From NCBI RefSeq assembly GCF_000758685.1, contig NZ_CP009286.1, positions 5,594,799 to 5,658,798 of the forward strand: a stretch of 64,000 nucleotides of DNA, given 5' to 3'. This DNA is from Paenibacillus stellifer (lineage in GTDB: Bacteria; Bacillota; Bacilli; Paenibacillales; Paenibacillaceae). A program made the translations under genes and the position numbers. Shown piece after piece: positions 1 through 7,781 of this stretch (position 1 is its first letter; every line of letters starts with the position of its first letter). The notes beneath the pieces are model-generated. The model was not told the origin of the DNA and did not search any database. It was given only the letters and a program-made list of their open reading frames with translations.

Positions 1-140
1 TCATTCATAGTTTACTTGACTTGCTCAAAAAACAATTATTTTCAAATAAAACCTAATCCTTATAAAGAATTTTCTGGCATTCTCCGATATATTGATAGTA
101 CAGAAAAATAGTTCAAATTACCTAACTGGGAGGGTTCTTA

Positions 141-713
141 TTGAAGAAGTTTTTTAAAATCGGGTGCCTGGGCTTCATCGCATTAATTGTACTGGTTATT
201 CTCATTGGTGTACTTACTAAGGATAAGGATAGCTCAAGCGGTACAACCGCTAAATCCAATACTGGCACAAGCTCTGTAGAAACGAAGGACACCAAGAAAG
301 AAGAAGCTAAAAAACTTGCAAAAAAGGGAGAAGAATTGCAGGTTGGAGATGTCGTCTTCAAAGTTAATAAAGTAACCACTACCAAAAAAATCAAAGATGG
401 AGATTTCTTATCCTACTCGCCTCAGGCTGAAGGAAGTGTCTTCCTGGTAGTGAATATAACGGTGAAAAACGTTGGTAAAGAGATGATTACCACAGACTCA
501 TCATTCTTCCAGCTCAAAAAAGACGAAGTTACGTATAACCCGTCAACGTTGATTACTTCGTCCGGAGACTATTTTTTATATGATGGAATCAATCCAGGAT
601 TGGCCCAGACAGGCAATGTAGTATTTGAAATCCCGGAAAACTTGACTGGCTTTATTTTGAATGTCCAGACTGGATTCTGGGGAACCGAGCAAGGTGAAAT
701 TGAATTGAAATAG
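141..713 (+). CDS. DUF4352 domain membrane-anchored protein
   Basis: The 190-residue product has a short basic N-terminus, one hydrophobic segment at about residues 8-25, a Lys/Ser/Thr-rich spacer and a C-terminal beta-rich domain of the DUF4352 (telokin-like, immunoglobulin-fold) type. The V-x-V-x-V-x-N-V-G run near residues 103-112 is typical of that fold. The cysteine in the N-terminal hydrophobic segment could make it a lipoprotein, but no clean lipobox is seen. The start is TTG, chosen because GGGAGGG lies 6 bases upstream. Family members are extracytoplasmic and of unknown role. It is monocistronic and ends in a good terminator. Confidence 0.85.
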   Translation: MKKFFKIGCLGFIALIVLVILIGVLTKDKDSSSGTTAKSNTGTSSVETKDTKKEEAKKLAKKGEELQVGDVVFKVNKVTTTKKIKDGDFLSYSPQAEGSVFLVVNITVKNVGKEMITTDSSFFQLKKDEVTYNPSTLITSSGDYFLYDGINPGLAQTGNVVFEIPENLTGFILNVQTGFWGTEQGEIELK

Positions 714-730
714 TACCATATGGATCATGA

Positions 731-756
731 ACCACCGACAGGAGTTGGTGGTTTTT
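731..756 (+). terminator. Intrinsic terminator of the DUF4352 gene
   Basis: A 9-bp stem ACCACCGAC/GTTGGTGGT (one G-T pair) with an AGGA loop is followed by TTTTT, 17 bases after the stop codon. Confidence 0.8.
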
Positions 757-822
757 GTTACTTATAAGTACAATTAATCTAATATTGGGTTTGATTTTGA
801 TGGTCTGTAATGCTTAGCCCCC

Positions 823-1028
823 ATAGGTGGTGTCGAACGCGGAGATCGGAACATCTCTTTAGAGACACTAGAAAAAATCATTGCAGCATTTGGTGTGCCC
901 GCTGTAGCGAGGTGCTGGATGAACATATGGCTGTACTAAGCAGTAAAAGCGCAGACGAAATAGCAGCAATCACTCGGATAACCCGGGAAGTGATTGCTGC
1001 TATGGAGATGGGTAGAAATGGTGAGTAA
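823..1028 (+). pseudogene. Remnant of an XRE-family helix-turn-helix regulator
   Basis: In the frame of position 829 the sequence reads GVERGDRNISLETLEKI and continues to a stop near 939. This is the recognition-helix end of a Cro/CI (XRE) domain. The first part of the domain is missing and a stop lies at 808. From about 900 to 1028 the more protein-like reading moves to another frame (DEIAAITRITREV). The locus therefore appears to be a 5'-truncated, frameshifted gene. No start with a ribosome-binding site is seen for any frame. Confidence 0.6.
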
Positions 1029-1041
1029 GGCCGATAGGCTT

Positions 1042-1926
1042 CTACTTCAACCATTTAGAAATACGGCTGGTAGAGATCACATAATAATGAGATTCAGCCG
1101 ATACCTCAAATCCTACAGACTGATAGAGGTTTAAAGCGCGTCTATTTTCAGTGACTACTCCAAGACGTATCTTAGAACATTTCTGGTCGAGCAGGAGTTT
1201 AACTAGTTCAGAAAGAATTGCACGGCCGTATCCACTGCCCTGGCATGATGGAAGTACACAAAAGTCATGAATAACAGCATGATCCATTTGAACATAATTG
1301 ACTCTAATCATTCCCACAGGGATCATGTTATCCTTAGCAACATAAGTTATACGTTCCGGTTCTCTCGTACGAGCAAAATAATTCCGAGTCCAAGACTCTG
1401 TATCGCCAAAGGCTTGTGATGAACACCTAACCATAAACTCTAAATCCTGGTCATTTTCTAACCGCAACACCATGTCGGTCCGACATGATGCATCCCTTTG
1501 TAATCGGTTCAATATCATGGAGAATTCAGACGTTGTTAAGCTTGCTCCTAAATGTCTTATAGTGTCTAAGCCTGATTCAGAGTTCGATGGTATCCTAAAG
1601 CGGCAAGATTGGATGCCTTGTAATTGCATATCTGATAGCGCTTGTTTCAGTAAGCCGATAAATACACCTTTGCGTCGAAAGTCAGGATGAACCATCCCGT
1701 TAATATTAGCTTCGATTCCATCCGAGGTATACCAACTTAGAAAACCGACCAACTGGTTCTCAATTTGGCAAAGGTAAGCCTCATCTCCACCTATCTCCTT
1801 AAGGCTTTCTATACCTACTCTCAAACTTGACCTGTCGGATGTTTTGCACAGATATTCTAACCTTTGGATTTTATCGATTTGATGAATGGAGAAGTCTTTC
1901 ATTCTAATAATTTGAAATTCTTGCAT
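1042..1926 (-). CDS. Tandem-GNAT N-acetyltransferase
   Basis: The 294-residue protein carries two GNAT folds. The N-terminal one has a motif-A-like VHPDFRRKGVF near residues 79-89. The C-terminal one has a fuller acetyl-CoA pyrophosphate loop (LPSCQGSGYGRAI) and a C-terminal NRRALNLYQSVGFE motif typical of active GNATs. The N-terminal copy is probably structural. GAGG lies 6 bases before the ATG. The substrate cannot be told from sequence. It stands alone between a decayed regulator and a nuclease gene. Confidence 0.85.
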   Translation of the reverse strand: MQEFQIIRMKDFSIHQIDKIQRLEYLCKTSDRSSLRVGIESLKEIGGDEAYLCQIENQLVGFLSWYTSDGIEANINGMVHPDFRRKGVFIGLLKQALSDMQLQGIQSCRFRIPSNSESGLDTIRHLGASLTTSEFSMILNRLQRDASCRTDMVLRLENDQDLEFMVRCSSQAFGDTESWTRNYFARTREPERITYVAKDNMIPVGMIRVNYVQMDHAVIHDFCVLPSCQGSGYGRAILSELVKLLLDQKCSKIRLGVVTENRRALNLYQSVGFEVSAESHYYVISTSRISKWLK

Positions 1927-2057
1927 CTAGTACCTCATCAAGAAGGAAACGTGCAGTTTATGGACGAGTAGGCACTATCCTTCTAAAATCTGTCCGCATT
2001 TTTATCGTTACCAATGGAACCGCCTCCTTAATCGTGTACCACGGCTTCTTCTTTTAA

Positions 2058-2780
2058 TTACATCGCCTTTGTCTTTCGGCAAGCTGGATAGGTACTGCAT
2101 CCCCAAAAGGCTTGTCCCTCTTTGTTCTTGCGTGCCACCATCGGAGCGCCGCATGCGCATGTTACGGTTTTGACAACAGATCCGGTTGGAGCAGCTTTTT
2201 TCGGCTTCGGCTTCCCTTTGCCCGGCTGCCATTTTCCCCAGGCACGAAGCTTATTCTCGATAAGTCCGCCATGCCAGTAATCTACCTTGAATTGTTCGGC
2301 TTCCCGCTTCGCATCCGCAGTAAGATCGGAAGTGGTAATGAGCAGTGATAGGATACAGTCATGATTGCGCTTGGCAGCCACCAGTTCGCGAACCGTCATC
2401 ACCTGCACTTTATTGTGATCAGCGTAACATTTGGCTTGTACCGCGGTCTTTTCACCCCGTTTATCGGTAATGACCAAATCAACCCCGCCATCCCTGCCAC
2501 CAACACCTACCTCTTTAACTTTGTAGCCTTGATCCCGGAAATAAAGCGACAATAGCCTTTCGAACTCCGCACCGTTGATTTGATCCAAAGGGGTCTTTAG
2601 AATAACTTCATCAGGTCTGCACGTTGTGGAAGACCGGTTAAAGGAAGCGGAAGTGTTCTTCTTTACTGCTGGTTGCCGTTTGCTCGGGCTACGGCGTTTT
2701 TTCTTCTTGATGCCTTGTAATAGGCCAGATACTACGGACAGGGCAATAATCAGTATTATAAATCCGATGATTTCTTTCAT
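2058..2780 (-). CDS. Membrane-anchored Mrr-type restriction endonuclease with zinc finger
   Basis: The N-terminal hydrophobic helix (residues 4-22) is followed by a very basic KKKKRR stretch. A Mrr_cat-type PD-(D/E)XK nuclease domain follows at about residues 65-180. Its metal-binding residues are visible as GGVD (D101) and QAK (Q115, K117). A C-terminal topoisomerase-type C4 zinc finger has Cys208, Cys210, Cys228 and Cys234. The architecture fits a DNA-cleaving enzyme held at the inner face of the membrane. It starts 24 bases after the upstream nuclease-helicase gene stops, with AAGGAG before its ATG, so the two are probably one operon. Similar proteins are annotated as restriction endonucleases, but a role in defence is an inference. 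Confidence 0.85.
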   Translation of the reverse strand: MKEIIGFIILIIALSVVSGLLQGIKKKKRRSPSKRQPAVKKNTSASFNRSSTTCRPDEVILKTPLDQINGAEFERLLSLYFRDQGYKVKEVGVGGRDGGVDLVITDKRGEKTAVQAKCYADHNKVQVMTVRELVAAKRNHDCILSLLITTSDLTADAKREAEQFKVDYWHGGLIENKLRAWGKWQPGKGKPKPKKAAPTGSVVKTVTCACGAPMVARKNKEGQAFWGCSTYPACRKTKAM

Positions 2781-2804
2781 AAAATACTCCTTCGTTATCG
2801 TTAT

Positions 2805-4682
2805 TTATCTGCCTTCCTCTAGCGCTACCCGCTGAAGTTGTCCTTCAATATAATTCTTTAGCTCAGGATTGCGGCAATACACATAACAGCCCTTTATGCC
2901 TCTGGAGATCAGCACTTTGTAGATATTCTTGATCAATGCCGTAAGCTGATGATTGTCATTCTTAAGGCCTCTTTTCCCCATGCTATCTTTGTATTCATCA
3001 TAATCGGCGTATATCTCCATGTTCTGCACATCAAACTTCAAATCATTGCCGATGATTACGCCCACATAGTCGAACTCCAGGCCCTGTGAAGTGTGGACGC
3101 ATCCGATTTGCTCAAGTCCTTGCTCATGAATTGCCCACATGTTTGAGATGGCCCGTCCATTCCACGGCATCCGGAAGTTATGCTCTTCAATAACGACATC
3201 GTCAATTTCGCCATTCCGGTTACCCTCGGTATCCTTGGTCCAGTTCCAGGCGAATCCGGCAAGCATCCGGGCTTTGTGCCCCTCATTCACTTTATCCTTG
3301 ATGGCCTGATAGAGCGCATGGGGAGTATCCATAAGTCTGAATTCAAAAGCATCCTGATCCCAACCATTGAAGTTGCCTGTCTGACGAATTTGAAAAATAT
3401 GATCAATCCAGTTGAGAAACCCCTCCGCTCCCGAACAGCGAAACTGCGCAGTAAGCGTATATTCATGGACCTCAGATTGATGAAGTTCCGCAACCCGTTT
3501 AATTTCCGCTACCGATCCGATATCGTCCGGCCGAATCCGCTGGAAATCGTCAATGAAGAACACATTAATTTTGGAGGCAGCAATAATATCCTCGATCTGG
3601 TTGAGGCCCCGGTATTGATACGCCCCTTTCCCCTTTAAGCGATGGGCTTCATCAACAACCAACACATCATAGAAATGCTTAGGTGCATCATAGAACTGCC
3701 CAGATCCGGCAAAAAGTGACCGAGCCCTGGCTTTGTTCTTCGCCTGCCGCTTCGCCAATGTCTCCACCATTACCGTTCGAAAAGAGGCATTCGGCGCAAT
3801 AAATCTAACGTTTAGCTTTTGTTTCAGCAGGCCACCTAACGCATTCATTGAAATGACCGATTTTCCTGTGCCCGGGCCGCCTTTAATTAGGATGGTACGC
3901 TTCTTGCTCGTGTCTTTGGCTAACCTTATGATCGTTTCATATGCGACCTTCTGCTCGTCCAGTAAAATAAACTCGGAGTTCCCTTGAAACAATCCGTCTA
4001 TATGATCGATGAGCTTCTTCGAAGGCCGAATTCTCCCGTTCTCTATGAGATACAGCAGATTTACTCCGTTTCCGTTACCGATGTGCTTATGAAGGAATTC
4101 CTGGAGCTTTTGCGTGTCTTCCGCCATAAATAAAGGTGCCTTGCGAATATATGTTTCATAGCGTTCGTTCTTAAGCGGGTCTGGCTGAGGCGTCCGGTAA
4201 TTATGTAAGTACGCGCAGGAATGGCTGGTTAAATCGCTGCTATGAATCGCTTCATTCATATCCTCCAATTGCTGCCGGTAAGACCATGCCTGATAGGATG
4301 GATGAGGTGTTTCGCGCTCCTTGCTTCCGATATGGGCAATGACCACATCTTCACGGTCCGTCTCCTTAGCGGCATCCCACTGCTTTAACTCCACGATCAC
4401 AAAGTTGTCCTTACCCTCCGCGTTCTGCCCCGCCACAATGAAATCCACCCGCTTACTCGTAGCCGGAATGTTGTATTCGATCATAATTCCGCAGTCATCG
4501 GCGATCTTGGAATTGCGCACGACCCGCTCCATAAACTGCATGGAATTATTCCAGGCTCTTCGTTCTCCGGGGCTTGGCCGCATCCCCATTTTGCTGATAA
4601 AAGCATTCTCAATCTCTACAGTTAACTCGTTATTATCGACCTTCTCCTTGAAGGCTAGTGCACTGCTGCTATAAATGATCAT
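2805..4682 (-). CDS. PD-(D/E)XK nuclease-SF1 helicase (DUF2075/Schlafen group 3-like)
   Basis: The 625-residue protein has an N-terminal nuclease signature (VDF at 79-81, IVELKQW at 96-102: Asp80, Glu98, Lys100). A DUF2075 helicase follows with Walker A GGPGTGKS (268-275), Walker B VDEAH (343-347) and a late TSQGLEFDYVG motif typical of superfamily 1. The start at 4682 is preferred over an in-frame ATG at 4727 because AGGAG lies 8 bases upstream of it. DUF2075 proteins are DNA/RNA helicases of poorly known function and often sit in defence regions. The gene is first in an operon with the Mrr-type nuclease and has its own promoter and attenuator-like leader. Confidence 0.85.
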   Translation of the reverse strand: MIIYSSSALAFKEKVDNNELTVEIENAFISKMGMRPSPGERRAWNNSMQFMERVVRNSKIADDCGIMIEYNIPATSKRVDFIVAGQNAEGKDNFVIVELKQWDAAKETDREDVVIAHIGSKERETPHPSYQAWSYRQQLEDMNEAIHSSDLTSHSCAYLHNYRTPQPDPLKNERYETYIRKAPLFMAEDTQKLQEFLHKHIGNGNGVNLLYLIENGRIRPSKKLIDHIDGLFQGNSEFILLDEQKVAYETIIRLAKDTSKKRTILIKGGPGTGKSVISMNALGGLLKQKLNVRFIAPNASFRTVMVETLAKRQAKNKARARSLFAGSGQFYDAPKHFYDVLVVDEAHRLKGKGAYQYRGLNQIEDIIAASKINVFFIDDFQRIRPDDIGSVAEIKRVAELHQSEVHEYTLTAQFRCSGAEGFLNWIDHIFQIRQTGNFNGWDQDAFEFRLMDTPHALYQAIKDKVNEGHKARMLAGFAWNWTKDTEGNRNGEIDDVVIEEHNFRMPWNGRAISNMWAIHEQGLEQIGCVHTSQGLEFDYVGVIIGNDLKFDVQNMEIYADYDEYKDSMGKRGLKNDNHQLTALIKNIYKVLISRGIKGCYVYCRNPELKNYIEGQLQRVALEEGR

Positions 4683-4747
4683 GTCGGCTGCTCCTATAAA
4701 TCGGTATATTTGCCTTTCTTGCCACATGCTTGCTCAGCCGGATACGC

Positions 4748-4788
4748 AAAAAAGAGGCAACTATCCCTTCGCTGGGATAAATGCCTCT
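4748..4788 (-). terminator. Leader terminator (possible attenuator) of the nuclease-helicase gene
   Basis: On the minus strand an interrupted stem (GAGGCA, then ATCCC, paired with GGGAT and TGCCTC) is followed by six T. It lies between the predicted promoter and the ribosome-binding site of the helicase gene, not after a gene. A smaller stem GGCC/GGCC lies upstream at 4804-4818. The arrangement resembles a transcription attenuator. No known riboswitch consensus was recognised. Confidence 0.6.
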
Positions 4789-4839
4789 GAATGGTCAGGT
4801 CACGGCCATGCTTTGGCCTTGTTATATGCTTCTTAAATA

Positions 4840-4868
4840 AGAATATTATGGGTTTAAGGAATAGTCAA
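4840..4868 (-). promoter_or_regulatory. SigA-type promoter of the nuclease-helicase operon
   Basis: TTGACT (4863-4868) and TATTCT (4840-4845) are separated by 17 bases on the minus strand, giving a leader of about 150 bases before the start codon. Confidence 0.6.
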
Positions 4869-5233
4869 ACTAAATAAGAGGCTGGAGGATACCGAGGTTT
4901 CATTGAAATGTATATGTTCATGAGATCGTATAATCTTCGATATTTTGCATCAGTGCCTGATGGTATACCTTCGCCTGAAAATCAACAAGGTGAAAAAAAG
5001 AGAAAGATATATATTGAATCAGAAATTCAGTGATTTCTCACCTGATCCTTCACCGGACGAACCATTTCCAAGGAAAGTTGGATATTTAAAAAAATCCCTG
5101 GAGTTAATTTGACCAGAGAATAATTCCATCCATTATTTTCAACAAAAATACAAATAATATATTTCAAATCATAATTTTTCCATGTCATTATTTGTAAGTA
5201 ACCCAATATATTCTTGAGGAGGTAGTATTGATT
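4869..5233. other. AT-rich intergenic region
   Basis: No gene is seen. It must hold the promoter of the secreted-protein gene; a TTGACC at 5109-5114 is a possible -35 but no convincing -10 follows. GAGGAGG sits just before the ATG at 5234. Confidence 0.4.
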
Positions 5234-5845
5234 ATGAAACAAATGCTTGTAGTTTTATGTTCCTTTGTACTTATTTTCACGTTGGTTGTTCCTGCTGCTT
5301 CTGCCGCTCCTGTTTAAGAACTTAGCTCAGGATCCAAGTCGGATATTTCTTTAAATTCATCAAAAAGCCTTATTGATGCAGTAGAGCCATATGTTGAAGT
5401 GACTAAAGATGGACTACTACAATTTAAAAAAGTTCCCCAGGCTATATATGATAAATATAGACTTGATGAACTACAAAAACATTTTGACAACCTAAATTCA
5501 TTAGTTCGAAACGGTGATATCATCATCAATAGTGACTTAAGTATTGTTAACCAATCAATATCAACTATGGCTGTTTATGGCCAATGGACATATCACTGGT
5601 GGGGGTATGACCGTAATTTTAGCAACAGTGAAACACAGGACTTTGTAGATTATTGCAATTCAATTGCGGGCGGGGCTGGGATTGTTACAGGTGCTACCTC
5701 ATTTTTCCCACCAGTTGCTGCCATTTTTGGTGTCACAACTGGATACTTTACTTTGCTCGGTGCACGTGTTGTTGCTAATAACCAGGGTAATGGCGTATAT
5801 ATTGGTGTGACTTGGGTCGCCGCATTTAATGTTGAACCGTTATAA
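5234..5845 (+). pseudogene. Secreted hydrophobic-tail protein gene interrupted by a stop after the signal peptide
   Basis: ATG at 5234 follows a strong GAGGAGG. The first 27 codons encode a classic Sec signal peptide ending in an ASA-type cleavage site. Codon 28 is TAA (5315-5317). The same frame then stays open for 175 codons to 5845. That part has a charged N-terminal half, a WTYHWWGYDR motif, and a Gly/Ala/Val/Phe-rich hydrophobic segment followed by GVYIGVTWV. Frame continuity and the signal peptide show that this is one gene with a nonsense codon. GTG at 5399 could restart, but without a leader or good ribosome-binding site. The family looks like a small secreted bacteriocin- or toxin-like protein; this is inference. 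Confidence 0.65.
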
Positions 5846-5875
5846 AATAATATTGAGAACGGAGGCTGGCAGCTG

Positions 5876-6055
5876 GTGAATACTAGTGTTCAAACCACCC
5901 TATCAATATTAATTATATTAATCAGTTTCTCGTATTTGATTCTTTATTTAAGAGTGAAGAAGAAAAATGATAAGTTCCCAGTAAAATACAAATTTTCTTT
6001 CTTCATTGTTTTCTTATTATTATTTATCCCTCTAATCTTCTCTTTCAAAAACTAG
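5876..6055 (+). CDS. Small two-helix membrane protein, possible immunity partner
   Basis: A 59-codon frame starts with GTG, with GGAGG 10 bases upstream, 30 bases after the interrupted secreted-protein gene. It encodes two hydrophobic helices (about residues 7-26 and 40-56) separated by a basic loop RVKKKNDKF. It ends just before a shared strong terminator. Size, topology and position match immunity proteins of bacteriocin pairs or small membrane partners, but no family was recognised. Confidence 0.5.
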   Translation: MNTSVQTTLSILIILISFSYLILYLRVKKKNDKFPVKYKFSFFIVFLLLFIPLIFSFKN

Positions 6056-6111
6056 TATAGTTCTCACACAAAACTTCTTAGCTGAATCTCATACTTAATT
6101 GAAAAAATTAT

Positions 6112-6150
6112 AAAGAAAACATATCCTTCGTTTATGGATATGTTTTCTTT
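6112..6150. terminator. Strong bidirectional terminator
   Basis: A perfect 15-bp inverted repeat (left arm 6112-6126, right arm 6136-6150) with a 9-base loop has A-rich and T-rich ends, so it can work in both directions. It closes the secreted-protein/membrane-protein transcript. Confidence 0.8.
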
Positions 6151-6296
6151 ATGCCCAACATATTATTTAGACGTGGTGATTACAAGGATGACTATAACCC
6201 TTGGGCAGAAACTTTGCCTTTTATAGATACTCTTAACTCAAAGAAATGGATCACCGGGCCGAACACACCCTCAGCTTAATATGGAATTACGGAAAA

Positions 6297-6503
6297 TCAA
6301 TCTTGATCTGACTCATCCATCTCTTCCATCCACCCTTTCACTCCTAGTGTTCTGTTAACAACTGTCATGACACTCGCCACTGCCTGAACGCCAATGGATC
6401 CCTTCGGTCCCTCGCTCAATACGGAGGCCACAAAGAACTTTGATATGTTAAGAACGTAAATCACGTTAATGATACAAGTCGACCTCCTCTCGGCTGAACC
6501 CAC
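6297..6503 (-). CDS. Small hypothetical protein
   Basis: The frame encodes at most 68 residues with a hydrophobic middle (VIYVLNISKFFVASVL) and an acidic end. A GTG at the 5' end has no ribosome-binding site. A strong AGGAGG lies inside the frame and would suit a start about 10 bases later, where only ATC or ATT codons occur; an in-frame GTG follows 18 bases after it. It lies downstream of the terminator of the germination operon. No family was recognised and it may not be a gene. Confidence 0.3.
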   Translation of the reverse strand: MGSAERRSTCIINVIYVLNISKFFVASVLSEGPKGSIGVQAVASVMTVVNRTLGVKGWMEEMDESDQD

Positions 6504-6643
6504 ATCGAAAAAGAACTCTACCTTTACAAAGCAAATAAGTAGTATCGATAATTTCGCCTACTTGTGATATGGTTCTCCGTATCACTCTAACGGCGAAAAA
6601 TTATATCGTTATACAACAAAACAATCTGACTGCTAACAAAAAA

Positions 6644-6660
6644 CCGCTTATTTCAAGCGG
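6644..6660 (-). terminator. Terminator of the ger operon
   Basis: A CCGCTT/AAGCGG stem is followed on the minus strand by TTTTTT, about 25 bases after the gerAC-like stop codon. Confidence 0.75.
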
Positions 6661-6685
6661 CTCGGTACGATTTGCTTGTTTTGAA

Positions 6686-7780
6686 TCACATCAACCGCTC
6701 AACATTATTTAAAGGTTGTATTTTGATGTCGTAGTCAACATTAATCTTAATGTTTCCCCAATATTTCAACCATTGCTTTTCCGTAATTTCTTTAGAAAAC
6801 GGCTTAAGCGAATGTGTTCCTACCTCTAAGGGATCTACTTTCCACCGTTGCATTCTTTTTAATAAATCTGACGTCTGTTCCTCCAGGTAAATCTCAATCT
6901 CTTGAATTACATGTTCCAATTGTTCCTCACTTTGAATCTCCTTTTCTCCTTGGTATTCCTCAATTCTTCCGTTCAATCCCACGTGTAAAGACAAGGAAGA
7001 ATAGTCTCTGGATAGTTTCATTCGAACATTGGATCGAACACGTCCTAAACTGACAGATAACTTTGGAATGGCCAAGACTTTTAGGAAATGATCGTTATCC
7101 AGAAGTTGAAAGATTTCATCATCTACGTCTTGAATAACCATTACTTCTTTATCCTCTTGGAAGAAAGCTGTCCCTATGTAATTGAAATTGTTCTTATCCG
7201 AACGAAAAACCGGCAGGATCGGAGCCTCAAGTGGGGAGTATAACTTCTTCATAAATTGATGAATATTGACGATGCTCATTTCACCTTGGTTATAATCCTC
7301 GTAATGCTTTAACATCCGATAAAGAAAATAATCTTGGTTCTCTTGCTTCGTCAATTGATGTTTTATGTATTCATCAAAATTGCCTCTGACAATCAACAAA
7401 TAGACACGCATTGAAATATCGGGATCAACAAGTATCGTATTGACCAGTTTTTCAATGCCCCCTTTTTTTGCCAGTTCCTCATTAATTAATACCATTCGCA
7501 GCTGCCCCTGCTTTAGTTCCCGATTATAAATTAAATTAAACTCCTTGCCTCCCTGTTTTAAAAGATCGACTTCCTTGGTGAGAAGACGTTTCTTTTCTTG
7601 GATGAGCGGCGGTACTAATGTGCTGATTTTAAACTTTCCTTCCGTCCCCTTGTCAACCGACCAGAAAACTACCGGAGCGATCTCTTCGATCATATTGTTC
7701 TCGACATATGGAGAAGAACAGCCGGCCATCCACATAAGGCAAGCAATCGCCAATAAACTATAGTGCTTGTAGGGTACCAT
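6686..7780 (-). CDS. Spore germination lipoprotein, GerAC family
   Basis: The 364-residue protein starts with a lipoprotein signal peptide with lipobox MAGC (Cys21), then a Ger(x)C-type periplasmic-side body. C subunits of GerA receptors are lipid-anchored to the outer face of the spore inner membrane and are needed for receptor function. It is the last gene of the gerA-type operon and begins 1 base after the stop of the B-subunit gene. Confidence 0.9.
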   Translation of the reverse strand: MVPYKHYSLLAIACLMWMAGCSSPYVENNMIEEIAPVVFWSVDKGTEGKFKISTLVPPLIQEKKRLLTKEVDLLKQGGKEFNLIYNRELKQGQLRMVLINEELAKKGGIEKLVNTILVDPDISMRVYLLIVRGNFDEYIKHQLTKQENQDYFLYRMLKHYEDYNQGEMSIVNIHQFMKKLYSPLEAPILPVFRSDKNNFNYIGTAFFQEDKEVMVIQDVDDEIFQLLDNDHFLKVLAIPKLSVSLGRVRSNVRMKLSRDYSSLSLHVGLNGRIEEYQGEKEIQSEEQLEHVIQEIEIYLEEQTSDLLKRMQRWKVDPLEVGTHSLKPFSKEITEKQWLKYWGNIKINVDYDIKIQPLNNVERLM

Positions 7781-7781
7781 G

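Noticed and set aside
4748..4868. Helicase leader tested against known riboswitches (c-di-GMP, c-di-AMP, SAM, purine, fluoride, T-box)
   Set aside because: None of the conserved core motifs was found, so it is reported only as an attenuator-like leader.
6151..6279. A 42-codon plus-strand frame ending in GPNTPSA
   Set aside because: Its ATG starts directly after the terminator stem, with no ribosome-binding site. It may be the tail of a lost gene but cannot be supported.
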